Shown one piece after another: positions 8,399-13,792 of a stretch of 14,057 nucleotides of DNA (the stretch's first letter is position 1; every line of letters begins with the position of its first letter). The notes under the pieces are model-generated. The model searched no databases. It was not told the origin of the DNA and was given only the letters and a program-made list of their open reading frames with translations. The position numbers were made by a program, and so were the translations under genes. This DNA is from an uncultured Ruminococcus sp. (lineage in GTDB: Bacteria > Bacillota > Clostridia > Oscillospirales > Ruminococcaceae), in contig CALEPT010000124.1 of the NCBI GenBank assembly GCA_937910385.1, positions 1 to 14,057 on the forward strand, in the 5' to 3' direction.

Positions 8399-9002
8399 AT
8401 CTTTTCCAGCCGGCTGAGAAAAATACATCGAGCGTATCAGCGTAATGCATTGCCTCAGCTTCTGAAAAATCGTGTATCACAGCCTCAAACACCGCAGAAA
8501 CATTGGCGGTCACAAGCAAATGAAGCTCCATATCGGAAACTTCGTTGATCTTTATCCCCAGCTCCTTGCTCCGTTCAATAAACATTGAAGTCGATTTTTC
8601 TTCCATTATCGCAACATCATGGATAAAGCTCTCATACTTCGTTCCGTGTGAACAACATACTATCAGCCTGAACGCACTGAAGTGGGAATAGATGAACTGC
8701 ATGAACAGAGCAGCATCGCCGCCGTAGTCCTTCCATATCTCGTTGATCCCGACCTTAGGGAGTTGTTCGAGTGATTCTGTCTGCATTTTGTCGAATAATT
8801 CCATCAATTCAGTTATTGTAGGCTCAACAAGTGCAGAAAACATATCCTCTTTGTTAACGAAATGTTTGTAGAGGGCTCCTGCTGTTATCCCCGAATTTTC
8901 TGCAATTCTTCGCATTGAAGCATTCTCGAAGCCGTGTTCGAGAAATTCGGCTGTTGCAGCTTTGATTATCCTTTGATGTGCGTTGGTTTTGTCTCTCGGC
9001 AT
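8385..9002 (-). CDS. TetR/AcrR-family transcriptional regulator
   Basis: A 205-aa TetR-type repressor. The N-terminal DNA-binding region (residues 8-55) reads as a standard TetR helix-turn-helix: IIKAATAEFLEHGFENASMR, then IAENSGITAGALYKHFVNKE. The remaining roughly 150 residues form the helical ligand-binding and dimer domain, which is variable in this family. The ATG at 9002 follows AAGGAG by a normal distance. It is the first gene of an operon with two ABC half-transporter genes. A perfect consensus promoter and a palindromic operator lie directly upstream, so it very likely represses its own operon and is released by a compound handled by the transporter. The inducer is unknown. Confidence 0.92.
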   Translation of the reverse strand: MPRDKTNAHQRIIKAATAEFLEHGFENASMRRIAENSGITAGALYKHFVNKEDMFSALVEPTITELMELFDKMQTESLEQLPKVGINEIWKDYGGDAALFMQFIYSHFSAFRLIVCCSHGTKYESFIHDVAIMEEKSTSMFIERSKELGIKINEVSDMELHLLVTANVSAVFEAVIHDFSEAEAMHYADTLDVFFSAGWKRLFGI

Positions 9003-9017
9003 TATATCACTCCTTAG

Positions 9018-9032
9018 GTAAACACCGTTTAC
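9018..9032. promoter_or_regulatory. Probable TetR-type operator
   Basis: A perfect inverted repeat GTAAAC-ACC-GTTTAC, 12 nt from the -10 box of the regulator promoter, at about +5 to +19 of the predicted transcript and just before the ribosome binding site. Size and position fit autorepression by the TetR-type protein. Confidence 0.75.
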
Positions 9033-9043
9033 TTACAATCAGT

Positions 9044-9072
9044 ATTATATATCACATAAATGGATTTGTCAA
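9044..9072 (-). promoter_or_regulatory. Consensus sigma-A promoter of the tetR-ABC operon
   Basis: On the - strand: TTGACA (9072-9067), exactly 17 nt, then TATAAT (9049-9044). Both boxes match the consensus at all six positions. A 15-bp palindrome CCTTTTTGAAAAAGG (9075-9089) lies 2 nt upstream of the -35 box and could be a further regulatory site or only an AT-rich upstream element. Confidence 0.88.
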
Positions 9073-9166
9073 TACCTTTTTGAAAAAGGATCGATTTTTG
9101 CTTTTTACCGTTTATTCTTTGAATTAAAAAAACAAATGCTTGTTAAAAAACAGAAATAAATTATTG

Positions 9167-9199
9167 AGGTGCACAACTGATTGTGCACCTGCTTTTTTT
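9167..9199 (+). terminator. Strong intrinsic terminator without an obvious gene
   Basis: A perfect 10-bp stem (9167-9176 with 9181-9190), 4-nt loop CTGA, then GC and seven T. No + strand gene ends upstream: the preceding region (9073-9166) is AT-rich and without a visible ORF. It may insulate the next promoter, end a short unseen RNA, or be left over from a gene displaced by the tetR-ABC operon. Confidence 0.85.
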
Positions 9200-9203
9200 A
9201 CTA

Positions 9204-9232
9204 TTGACACAGAACATACTTTCTGCTATAAT
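9204..9232 (+). promoter_or_regulatory. Consensus sigma-A promoter for the zinc-ribbon gene
   Basis: TTGACA (9204-9209), a 17-nt spacer, TATAAT (9227-9232). It begins 5 nt after the T-run of the preceding terminator and 38 nt before the start codon of the 72-aa gene. It probably also drives the structured RNA downstream of that gene. Confidence 0.88.
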
Positions 9233-9269
9233 AACTACAACATCAGACAACTGGTGGAGGGGGATAAAA

Positions 9270-9488
9270 ATGAATAAGGGGAAAAAATATGATCGTGACG
9301 ATGATGTTCCCATCGGCGGCTGTTTTGATCACTCAAAATGGTATTGTCCCAACTGTGCAAATCTTAATGTTGGACTGCCTGATAATAAGGGAGCGTATAA
9401 GTCTGTATGTCAATGCTGCGGAATTATTATGCGTAGAAAGCGTATAAGCCGTACAAAAGAAGCGATAGAAATAATCATTTCCAATTGA
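9270..9488 (+). CDS. Small zinc-ribbon protein of unknown function
   Basis: A 72-aa protein with two cysteine knuckles, CPNC at residues 26-29 and CQCC at 47-50, plus Cys18: a plausible single zinc ribbon. An acidic N-terminus (DRDDD, 8-12) contrasts with a basic patch RRKRISRTK at 55-63, which could bind nucleic acid. The ATG at 9270 is preceded by GGAGGGGG (9256-9263) and a consensus promoter; a longer in-frame reading from 9183 starts inside the terminator and is rejected. I do not recognise a named family. It stands alone between two terminators and is followed by a structured non-coding stretch. Confidence 0.75.
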   Translation: MNKGKKYDRDDDVPIGGCFDHSKWYCPNCANLNVGLPDNKGAYKSVCQCCGIIMRRKRISRTKEAIEIIISN

Positions 9489-9489
9489 T

Positions 9490-9695
9490 AATAAAACTGA
9501 ATAAAGCAGCAAGCGGTTTGCGGATAGCAAGGCCCGGCTGAAACAGCGCCTTGATAGTAAGTCCTTGTATTTCAAGCAAACCGAACCCGATAGTTAAAAT
9601 CCCGACGTCTTACAGACGATCGCATGGAGGGCATCGGCAGGAATGTTCTTTACCTTAGTGGTAGAGGGCATCCCTGTCGATGCCCTCTTTTTTTT
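9490..9695 (+). ncRNA. Candidate structured RNA ending in an alternative-stem terminator
   Basis: About 200 nt without a credible ORF but with nested pairing. An 8-bp helix (9514-9521 with 9576-9583) encloses a hairpin 9528-9533/9548-9553, whose tip is GCTG-AAA-CAGC. A 5-bp hairpin lies at 9606-9618. The 3' end is a terminator (see the separate entry). The stretch could be the 3' untranslated region of the zinc-ribbon message, an independent small RNA, or an attenuator. No separate promoter is convincing. I could not match it to a known RNA class; a covariance search would decide. Confidence 0.5.
9627..9695 (+). terminator. Intrinsic terminator with two competing stems
   Basis: The motif GAGGGCATC occurs twice (9627-9635 and 9664-9672), with one complement GATGCCCTC (9679-9687), followed by eight T. 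Copy 1 with the complement gives a 15-bp stem (9627-9641/9673-9687, one G-U pair) holding an inner hairpin 9648-9654/9660-9666. Copy 2 with the complement gives a compact 9-bp hairpin with a 6-nt loop. The two pairings exclude each other. Confidence 0.85.
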
Positions 9696-9968
9696 ATAAT
9701 CAAATATTCAACGCCTGATATGCATTAAGGGCTGCGGATACAAATATGGACTTTTCGTTTTTGAAAAGCATATTTAGTACCCTTTCTTTAGCGCGCCCAT
9801 TTATCAGGCAGCCTCGGAGTCTGTGTACTATGTATGCAGGCTCCGTTTTTGTGTCCGCTGAAAGGACACAGAAATGAAAAACAACGTTAAATGGCTGTGC
9901 TATACGGCTAAATATCCATGATTCCACGTGTTGAGTTACATATCAAAATCAACACGGAGGTCAAAATA
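9696..9968 (+). other. Intergenic leader with hairpins upstream of the sigma-like gene
   Basis: No supported gene. Visible elements: a terminator-like hairpin at 9815-9850, a 6-bp hairpin (9851-9856/9864-9869) right after it, and an 8-bp hairpin (9927-9934/9949-9956) whose last base is the first G of the GGAGG ribosome binding site of the next gene. A TGCTATACG stretch (9898-9906) resembles an extended -10 box but has no good -35 partner. A 75-codon - strand ORF here lacks a start signal. Confidence 0.5.
9815..9850 (+). terminator. Terminator-like hairpin with T-run
   Basis: A 14-bp stem (9815-9828 with 9832-9845), including three G-U wobble pairs and a 3-nt loop, followed by five T. It is 120 nt after the previous terminator with no gene in between, so it may act as an attenuator in the leader of the sigma-like gene or as a backup terminator. 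An alternative AGCCT/AGGCT pairing (9810-9814/9838-9842) would disrupt it. Confidence 0.6.
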
Positions 9969-10391
9969 ATGGGATATAATCATGGACTTGAAAAGAAAAA
10001 GTTTGACATTGAATGGCAGAAGAACGAAAAGCTCTATCGTGAGCTTGGAATGACAGATGAGCAGATATCTGCTATCTGGGAGTTCGACTATGAGACATTT
10101 CTTTCGGACAGGGCTTACCTTGAAAAGAAGCAGGATCTGTCTGACTACGAAGATACACTCCAAAGCAGTGACTGCACCATTGACGAGTGCAATATTGAAG
10201 AAAACTGGCATGAGTACATAACAGACATTGATAAGAGATGTCAGCTGTCAGAGCTTCGTCCTGAGCAAAGACGAGCTTACTATTTATGCAAGGTTTTGAA
10301 TATGAAACAGGAAGACGCTTCGTCAATTTTACTGATACCAAGGCGTTCTGTTAGTCGCTGGATTGTTAAAATTGCTGAAATTTTAAAATAG
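9969..10391 (+). CDS. Small sigma-70 region 4-like HTH protein of ICE type
   Basis: A 140-aa protein. The N-terminal half (residues 1-60: MGYNHGLEKKKFDIEWQK..., then a MTDEQISAIWEFDYETFLSDR stretch) matches the style of small sigma-like regulators commonly carried by clostridial Tn1549-type conjugative elements. The C-terminal part (about 95-137) is a sigma region 4-like helix-turn-helix: LRPEQRRAYYLCKVLNMKQE, then RRSVSRWIVKIAEIL. Start at ATG 9969, with GGAGG (9956-9960) 8 nt upstream. Being short, it lacks region 2, so it probably acts as an accessory regulator and not as a full sigma factor. It lies directly before the large structured region and the mazF-dinG operon. Family assignment is from memory of such elements. 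Confidence 0.75.
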   Translation: MGYNHGLEKKKFDIEWQKNEKLYRELGMTDEQISAIWEFDYETFLSDRAYLEKKQDLSDYEDTLQSSDCTIDECNIEENWHEYITDIDKRCQLSELRPEQRRAYYLCKVLNMKQEDASSILLIPRRSVSRWIVKIAEILK

Positions 10392-10876
10392 TGGCCAAAA
10401 ACATTCCTTCCCACCGGCTACTTAGTGAAGGGCAATAAAGCACTTCGCTAAACTTGACAATTGAATAGCAGCGCATAAGTGTGCAGCAAGATCGGTGTGG
10501 GCAGCAAACCTGCGAGCCGCGGACATCCATACGCCACGACCCCGGAAACGGGCGAGCGATAAATATGAGCATGACGGTGGGAGCGAAGCCACTCCCATTA
10601 TGGCAATGACAGCCGACTTGCGCGCCCGTCCGCACCAGCGGCTCTGACTCCGTAAGGGCAGAGAGACAAGGATCTGCGTGAACAGTGAGGACTCTGTTCA
10701 GCTTATGTGCTCCCCTCCCCGGAGGGCGTCAGAAATGGCGAGAGATTATCCGAGGCCTTTGATTAAGGAAAATGCCGTCGCACAGCGTGACGGTAAAGCA
10801 CCCCTGCGGAGGTGCGTCTGCATATGAAACGATATATGCGGACAACAATACATGGGGCTGCTGTAAGGCAGTCCCA
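10392..10876 (+). ncRNA. Candidate large structured RNA between sigma-like gene and mazF
   Basis: About 485 nt, visibly more GC-rich than its flanks, with no long convincing ORF. Pairings seen: 10406-10410/10427-10431; 10471-10475/10480-10484; long-range 10514-10524 with 10628-10633 plus 10640-10644 (11 bp with a 6-nt bulge), enclosing 10541-10552 (CCCG-GAAA-CGGG) and 10577-10583/10592-10598; 10642-10646/10659-10663 with a GTAA tip; 10680-10685/10694-10699; 10713-10717/10722-10726; 10774-10781/10787-10794; 10798-10802/10811-10815; 10816-10825/10834-10843; 10853-10861/10868-10876. The last helix ends 8 nt before the mazF ribosome binding site. It may be an ornate non-coding RNA, a long regulatory leader, or a conserved control region of a mobile element. 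Rfam class unknown. Confidence 0.55.
10735..10827 (+). CDS. Possible 30-aa basic leader peptide inside the structured region
   Basis: A short reading frame starting MARDYPRPLI, rich in Arg and Lys. GGAGGG (10721-10726) sits 8 nt before the ATG, a normal distance, but the same bases form the 3' arm of a hairpin with 10713-10717, so initiation would depend on opening it. The frame runs through two further hairpins and stops in the loop of a third. It could be a translated regulatory leader peptide or chance. There is no homology that I can name. Confidence 0.3.
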   Translation: MARDYPRPLIKENAVAQRDGKAPLRRCVCI

Positions 10877-10897
10877 CTTACATAAAGGAGAGATATG

Positions 10898-11254
10898 ATG
10901 CTGATACCAAAACGTGGAGATATGTACGTCGCCGATCTGGGACAAGGTATTGGCTCAGAACAGGCAAACGAACGCCCTGTGGTGATAATTCAGAACAACA
11001 AGGGCAATCACTATGCCGATACGACAATAATTGTTCCTATCACTTCTCAGATGAAAGCTCAGCTACCCAATCATGTGATAATACATTACGGTATTCTCAC
11101 TAAGTATCAGGGCTGTGTTTTGACAGAGCAGATAAGGACTATATCAGTATTAAGACTGAAAAAGTATATCGGCAGACTAAGTGAAAAGGATATCCGAAGG
11201 ATAGAGAAAGCACTAAGGATAAGCCTTGATATGGATAACAAGGGGTTGAAATAA
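10898..11254 (+). CDS. mazF: MazF/PemK-family endoribonuclease toxin, no antitoxin beside it
   Basis: A 118-aa protein of the MazF/PemK fold, predicted to cut mRNA in a sequence-specific way. Family marks: the N-terminal KRGDMYVADL, then GSEQANERPVVIIQNNKGN (Arg26 in the conserved ERP), and the PITSQ strand with Thr49-Ser50. AAAGGAG (10884-10890) is 7 nt before the ATG at 10898; an adjacent ATG at 10895 is also possible. No MazE-like antitoxin lies upstream; the preceding roughly 500 nt are structured and non-coding. dinG starts 2 nt after its stop, so the two are co-transcribed. Solitary MazF copies are common in clostridial conjugative elements. Activity is inferred from the family only. 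Confidence 0.9.
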   Translation: MLIPKRGDMYVADLGQGIGSEQANERPVVIIQNNKGNHYADTTIIVPITSQMKAQLPNHVIIHYGILTKYQGCVLTEQIRTISVLRLKKYIGRLSEKDIRRIEKALRISLDMDNKGLK

Positions 11255-11256
11255 CT

Positions 11257-13158
11257 ATGAAAATAATGGAATTACCGCTCGATACAGCGGTCAGCAGATT
11301 TTTTGATGAAGCAGAACGGAACGGTCTTGAACGCCGCCGGGGACAGGTCGAGATGTCTCAGGAGATAGCACAGGCGATCATGAATAAAAGCTCACTGATA
11401 GTTGAAGCTGAGGTCGGTATCGGAAAGTCGATCGCCTATCTTGTGCCGATAGTACAGCAGTTCTTTCGTGACCGCAGACAGGTAGTGATAGCAACGTCAA
11501 CTATCGCATTGCAGGAGCAGCTCGAACGTGATGTACATAATGTCCTCAAAATGATAGGAGTAAAAGCGAAAGTCGAGGTGGCTAAAGGAATGAAAAATTA
11601 CATATGTCTCAGGGAAGCGAGAAAGCATCGTAAGGAAAACGAAGAATTTGCCGCTCTCTTTGAACTGGCATTGCGTGGAGTCCAGCGTAAATCGGCACTG
11701 AGTGTTACCGACAGAGCATGGGATAAGGTGTGTATAACCTCAGTCGGTCAGAAATGTGATGACTGTAAATACAGAGGAAGATGCGAGTACCTGCAAATGC
11801 GAGAGCGTATCCGCTGCAATGATTCAATTGTTATCTGCAACCAGAATATGCTGGTTTCTCACCTTCTTAACATGGAATCAGGCAGAGGGATATTCAAGGG
11901 AAATCTCAGCACTATAGTTGTTGATGAGGCTCATAATCTCGAAAGCAAGTTCAGGGACGCTTTCACTAACTCTTTCAGTCAGAGAGAGATCAGCAGAGAG
12001 ATAATGAAAGTCACAAGCAACAGAAAGAACACTATGTCACGTCTTATAATCGAGACTATAAAAATGGTCGATACTTATTTCAATTTCCTTAAAAATGACA
12101 TTTCTCAGCAGCAGGCAGCGGCGGACGCTGACATAAAGACCTTCTATTACAGACCGAGTACGGAAATAAAGAGGCTGGTCCTCAAGCTGCGCTCAAATAT
12201 GAAAGAGATAGAAATGAGGACAAACCGAAGGCTGCACAGCCTGCAAACACTGAGAGACTCTGAAAACAATGCCAACCTTGTATGGCTGTCCAACGAGCAC
12301 GGTGTACGCATAAACGTATGCAGGAAAGATATACGCAGAGATATAGGTAGACTGCTGTTTTCAAGCTCAAGGAGCACGATACTGACTTCGGCAACATTAA
12401 CATCTCAGAATTCAGGAACACTCAAAGACAGATACGGTTACTTCATGGATAGTCTCGGCTGTCCTGATGATATATGTATTACCGAACCCAAGAAGTCACC
12501 TTACAACTACGATGAGCATTCTATGATGTATGTGTCCAATAAGCTGCCTTGTCCGAAAAGGTATAACCGAAATCGTTATCGCCAGGAAGCCATTGCCGAG
12601 ATAGTCAGACTGTTGAAGATAACTCATGGAAAAACTCTTATTCTCTTTACTGCAAAGGACGACAGAGATTATGTCTTTGGACAGCTGACAAGTGCAGGAT
12701 TGCCGTATAAGATAATGATACAGAGCAGCGACTCGTCTCAGGAACAAAGGCTTGAAAACTTCCGTAAAAATGTTGATTCGGTGATACTTGGCACAGGAAC
12801 ATATTGGGAAGGAATAAATGTTGAGGGCGAAAGTTTATCGCAGGTGATAATATTCAAGCTGCCGTTTCCTGTACCTGAGCCAATCATGGAGTATAAGATG
12901 TCAAAGGCAGAGTGTCCGCTTCTGGAAGTTGCAGTTCCCGAAATGGTGATAAAGCTGAAACAAGGTGCAGGGCGGCTCATCAGAAATGCCGGCGACAAGG
13001 GTATCGTTTCGATACTTGACCCAAGAGTAAGCAGCAGAATAAAAACAGCGTATAGGGAGGATACGCTGTCATCACTGCCTGAAAAGAATATGACTGAAAA
13101 CATAACGGAACTTAAAAGGTTCTGGAGAAAGATAAGGGAGGAAAATAACCATGAATAA
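11257..13158 (+). CDS. DinG/XPD-family iron-sulfur DNA helicase
   Basis: A 633-aa superfamily 2 helicase, predicted to unwind DNA 5' to 3'. Walker A GIGKS with Lys57; DEAH box at 223-226 (VVDEAH); four cysteines placed as in the XPD/DinG Fe-S domain, Cys117, Cys167, Cys170 and Cys176 (C-x49-C-x2-C-x5-C); motif VI QGAGRLIR at 569-576. An N-terminal exonuclease domain, as in Bacillus DinG, is absent. The start at 11257 has AAGGGG (11240-11245) about 11 nt upstream and lies 2 nt after the mazF stop. It shares an operon with mazF and two very small genes, and the 59-aa gene overlaps its stop. It may serve replication or repair of a mobile element, or defence; nothing nearby settles this. No CRISPR type IV genes are present. 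Confidence 0.9.
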   Translation: MKIMELPLDTAVSRFFDEAERNGLERRRGQVEMSQEIAQAIMNKSSLIVEAEVGIGKSIAYLVPIVQQFFRDRRQVVIATSTIALQEQLERDVHNVLKMIGVKAKVEVAKGMKNYICLREARKHRKENEEFAALFELALRGVQRKSALSVTDRAWDKVCITSVGQKCDDCKYRGRCEYLQMRERIRCNDSIVICNQNMLVSHLLNMESGRGIFKGNLSTIVVDEAHNLESKFRDAFTNSFSQREISREIMKVTSNRKNTMSRLIIETIKMVDTYFNFLKNDISQQQAAADADIKTFYYRPSTEIKRLVLKLRSNMKEIEMRTNRRLHSLQTLRDSENNANLVWLSNEHGVRINVCRKDIRRDIGRLLFSSSRSTILTSATLTSQNSGTLKDRYGYFMDSLGCPDDICITEPKKSPYNYDEHSMMYVSNKLPCPKRYNRNRYRQEAIAEIVRLLKITHGKTLILFTAKDDRDYVFGQLTSAGLPYKIMIQSSDSSQEQRLENFRKNVDSVILGTGTYWEGINVEGESLSQVIIFKLPFPVPEPIMEYKMSKAECPLLEVAVPEMVIKLKQGAGRLIRNAGDKGIVSILDPRVSSRIKTAYREDTLSSLPEKNMTENITELKRFWRKIREENNHE

Positions 13159-13330
13159 TAACAGACCCGGACTTGCAGATTATATGCTGGCAGTAATGGA
13201 CCAGATACTTGGTTCTGCTGCTGTCGAGAAGGAGGTGTCCGAAACCGAGAAGGTCAGGATCCGTGAGATCAACGAAGTTACTGTTACTGAAAGGTACATG
13301 ACTATCCGTGAATGGGAGGTGAACGCATGA
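13151..13330 (+). CDS. Small hypothetical protein, 59 aa
   Basis: The ATG at 13151 lies inside the end of the helicase gene (8-nt overlap), and GGGAGG about 9 nt upstream supports it. The product starts with a short amphipathic segment (residues 8-23, LADYMLAVMDQILGSA) and continues as a highly charged stretch rich in Glu, Lys and Arg (about 26-55), probably helical. No cysteine motif, membrane segment or known domain. The overlap suggests translational coupling with the helicase; the next gene overlaps its stop by ATGA. Function unknown. Confidence 0.7.
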   Translation: MNNNRPGLADYMLAVMDQILGSAAVEKEVSETEKVRIREINEVTVTERYMTIREWEVNA

Positions 13331-13437
13331 TACACTTCATCGCAGGAGCAATGTTCGGCGGAACTGTGGGAGTTCTTGATATGTGCTTCTGTATAGCGGC
13401 GAGCAAAGCTGATAATGAAGAAGCTCCACTCAAATGA
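13327..13437 (+). CDS. DUF3789-like single-span membrane peptide, 36 aa
   Basis: A 36-aa product consisting of one membrane segment (residues 2-27, rich in Gly, Phe, Val and Cys: FIAGAMFGGTVGVLDMCFCIAA) followed by a short charged tail (SKADNEEAPLK). Length, glycine pattern and the CxC-AA ending match the tiny DUF3789 family often found in clostridial conjugative elements, recognised from memory. The ATG overlaps the stop of the 59-aa gene (ATGA), and GGAGGTGA just upstream is a strong ribosome binding site. The stop codon lies in the hairpin at 13421-13446. The function of the family is unknown. Confidence 0.75.
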   Translation: MIHFIAGAMFGGTVGVLDMCFCIAASKADNEEAPLK

Positions 13438-13446
13438 GTGGAGCTT
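13421..13446 (+). terminator. 11-bp hairpin at the end of the mazF-dinG operon
   Basis: A perfect stem 13421-13431 with 13436-13446 and a 4-nt loop. It begins within the last codons of the DUF3789-like gene and includes part of its stop. Neither strand shows a T-run after it, so it is a stability or weak termination element and not a classic intrinsic terminator. It also lies between convergent genes. Confidence 0.5.
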
Positions 13447-13456
13447 ATCATACACA

Positions 13457-13792
13457 TTATAAATACGCCTTGATTTCTTTTGCAAGATCCGGAAGATCAT
13501 TGCTTATAGTGTCCCAGACGATCTGCATATTAACGCCGGAATATCCATGGACAATACGGTTACGCATACCGTAAAGCTGTTTCCATGGGATAGTTGTTAA
13601 TTTCAGTTTGAATTCATCTGAAAGAGATTCCTTTGCTAATTCGCCAATCTGCATAAGGTTAAATACACACGCTTCGACACGCATAGAGTCAGCTTGGAAG
13701 TCTTCAAGTGAAACACAACCTTTGCAATACTTTAAAACAGATGAAATATGAGAATAAATCTTTTCTAATACCTGCTGATCTTTAGTTTCCAT
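13457..13792 (-). CDS. hepT: HepT-like toxin ribonuclease of a HepT-MntA pair
   Basis: A 111-aa HEPN-domain protein. The diagnostic R-x4-H-x-Y motif is present as Arg77, His82 and Tyr84 (RNRIVHGY). Upstream helices carry the usual FNLMQIGELAK pattern (about 44-54). Members act as RNases or HEPN toxins and are neutralised by the partner nucleotidyltransferase, which AMPylates tyrosine at this motif. The ATG at 13792 overlaps the mntA stop by 11 nt; GGAG lies 9 nt before it, inside mntA. The mntA-then-hepT order with overlap is typical. The motif is intact, so the toxin is probably functional. Confidence 0.9.
   Translation of the reverse strand: METKDQQVLEKIYSHISSVLKYCKGCVSLEDFQADSMRVEACVFNLMQIGELAKESLSDEFKLKLTTIPWKQLYGMRNRIVHGYSGVNMQIVWDTISNDLPDLAKEIKAYL

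Noticed and set aside
9183..9269. Longer start for the zinc-ribbon protein at 9183
   Set aside because: It would begin inside a terminator hairpin and span the promoter; the ATG at 9270 has the ribosome binding site.
9700..9927. 75-codon ORF on the - strand in the leader of the sigma-like gene
   Set aside because: No ribosome binding site, no recognisable domain, and it runs antisense through the terminator-like hairpin at 9815-9850.
10451..10482. Promoter starting with TTGACA at 10454
   Set aside because: The -35 box is perfect, but no -10-like hexamer occurs at 16-18 nt; the position reads AAGTGT.
10366..10635. 89-codon - strand ORF across the structured region
   Set aside because: It overlaps the end of the sigma-like gene, has unusual Cys/His-rich composition and no start signal; best explained as the complement of a structured RNA.
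10816..10876. tRNA-like fold near mazF
   Set aside because: The two strong hairpins do not assemble into a cloverleaf and no T-loop consensus (GGTTCGAATCC type) is present.
10392..10894. Type III toxin-antitoxin RNA (ToxI-like) before mazF
   Set aside because: Type III antitoxins are short tandem repeats followed by a terminator; no tandem repeats and no T-run terminator are visible here.
11257..13158. CRISPR type IV-associated DinG
   Set aside because: No csf genes, no repeat-spacer array and no Cas-like protein in the window; the helicase stands beside mazF.
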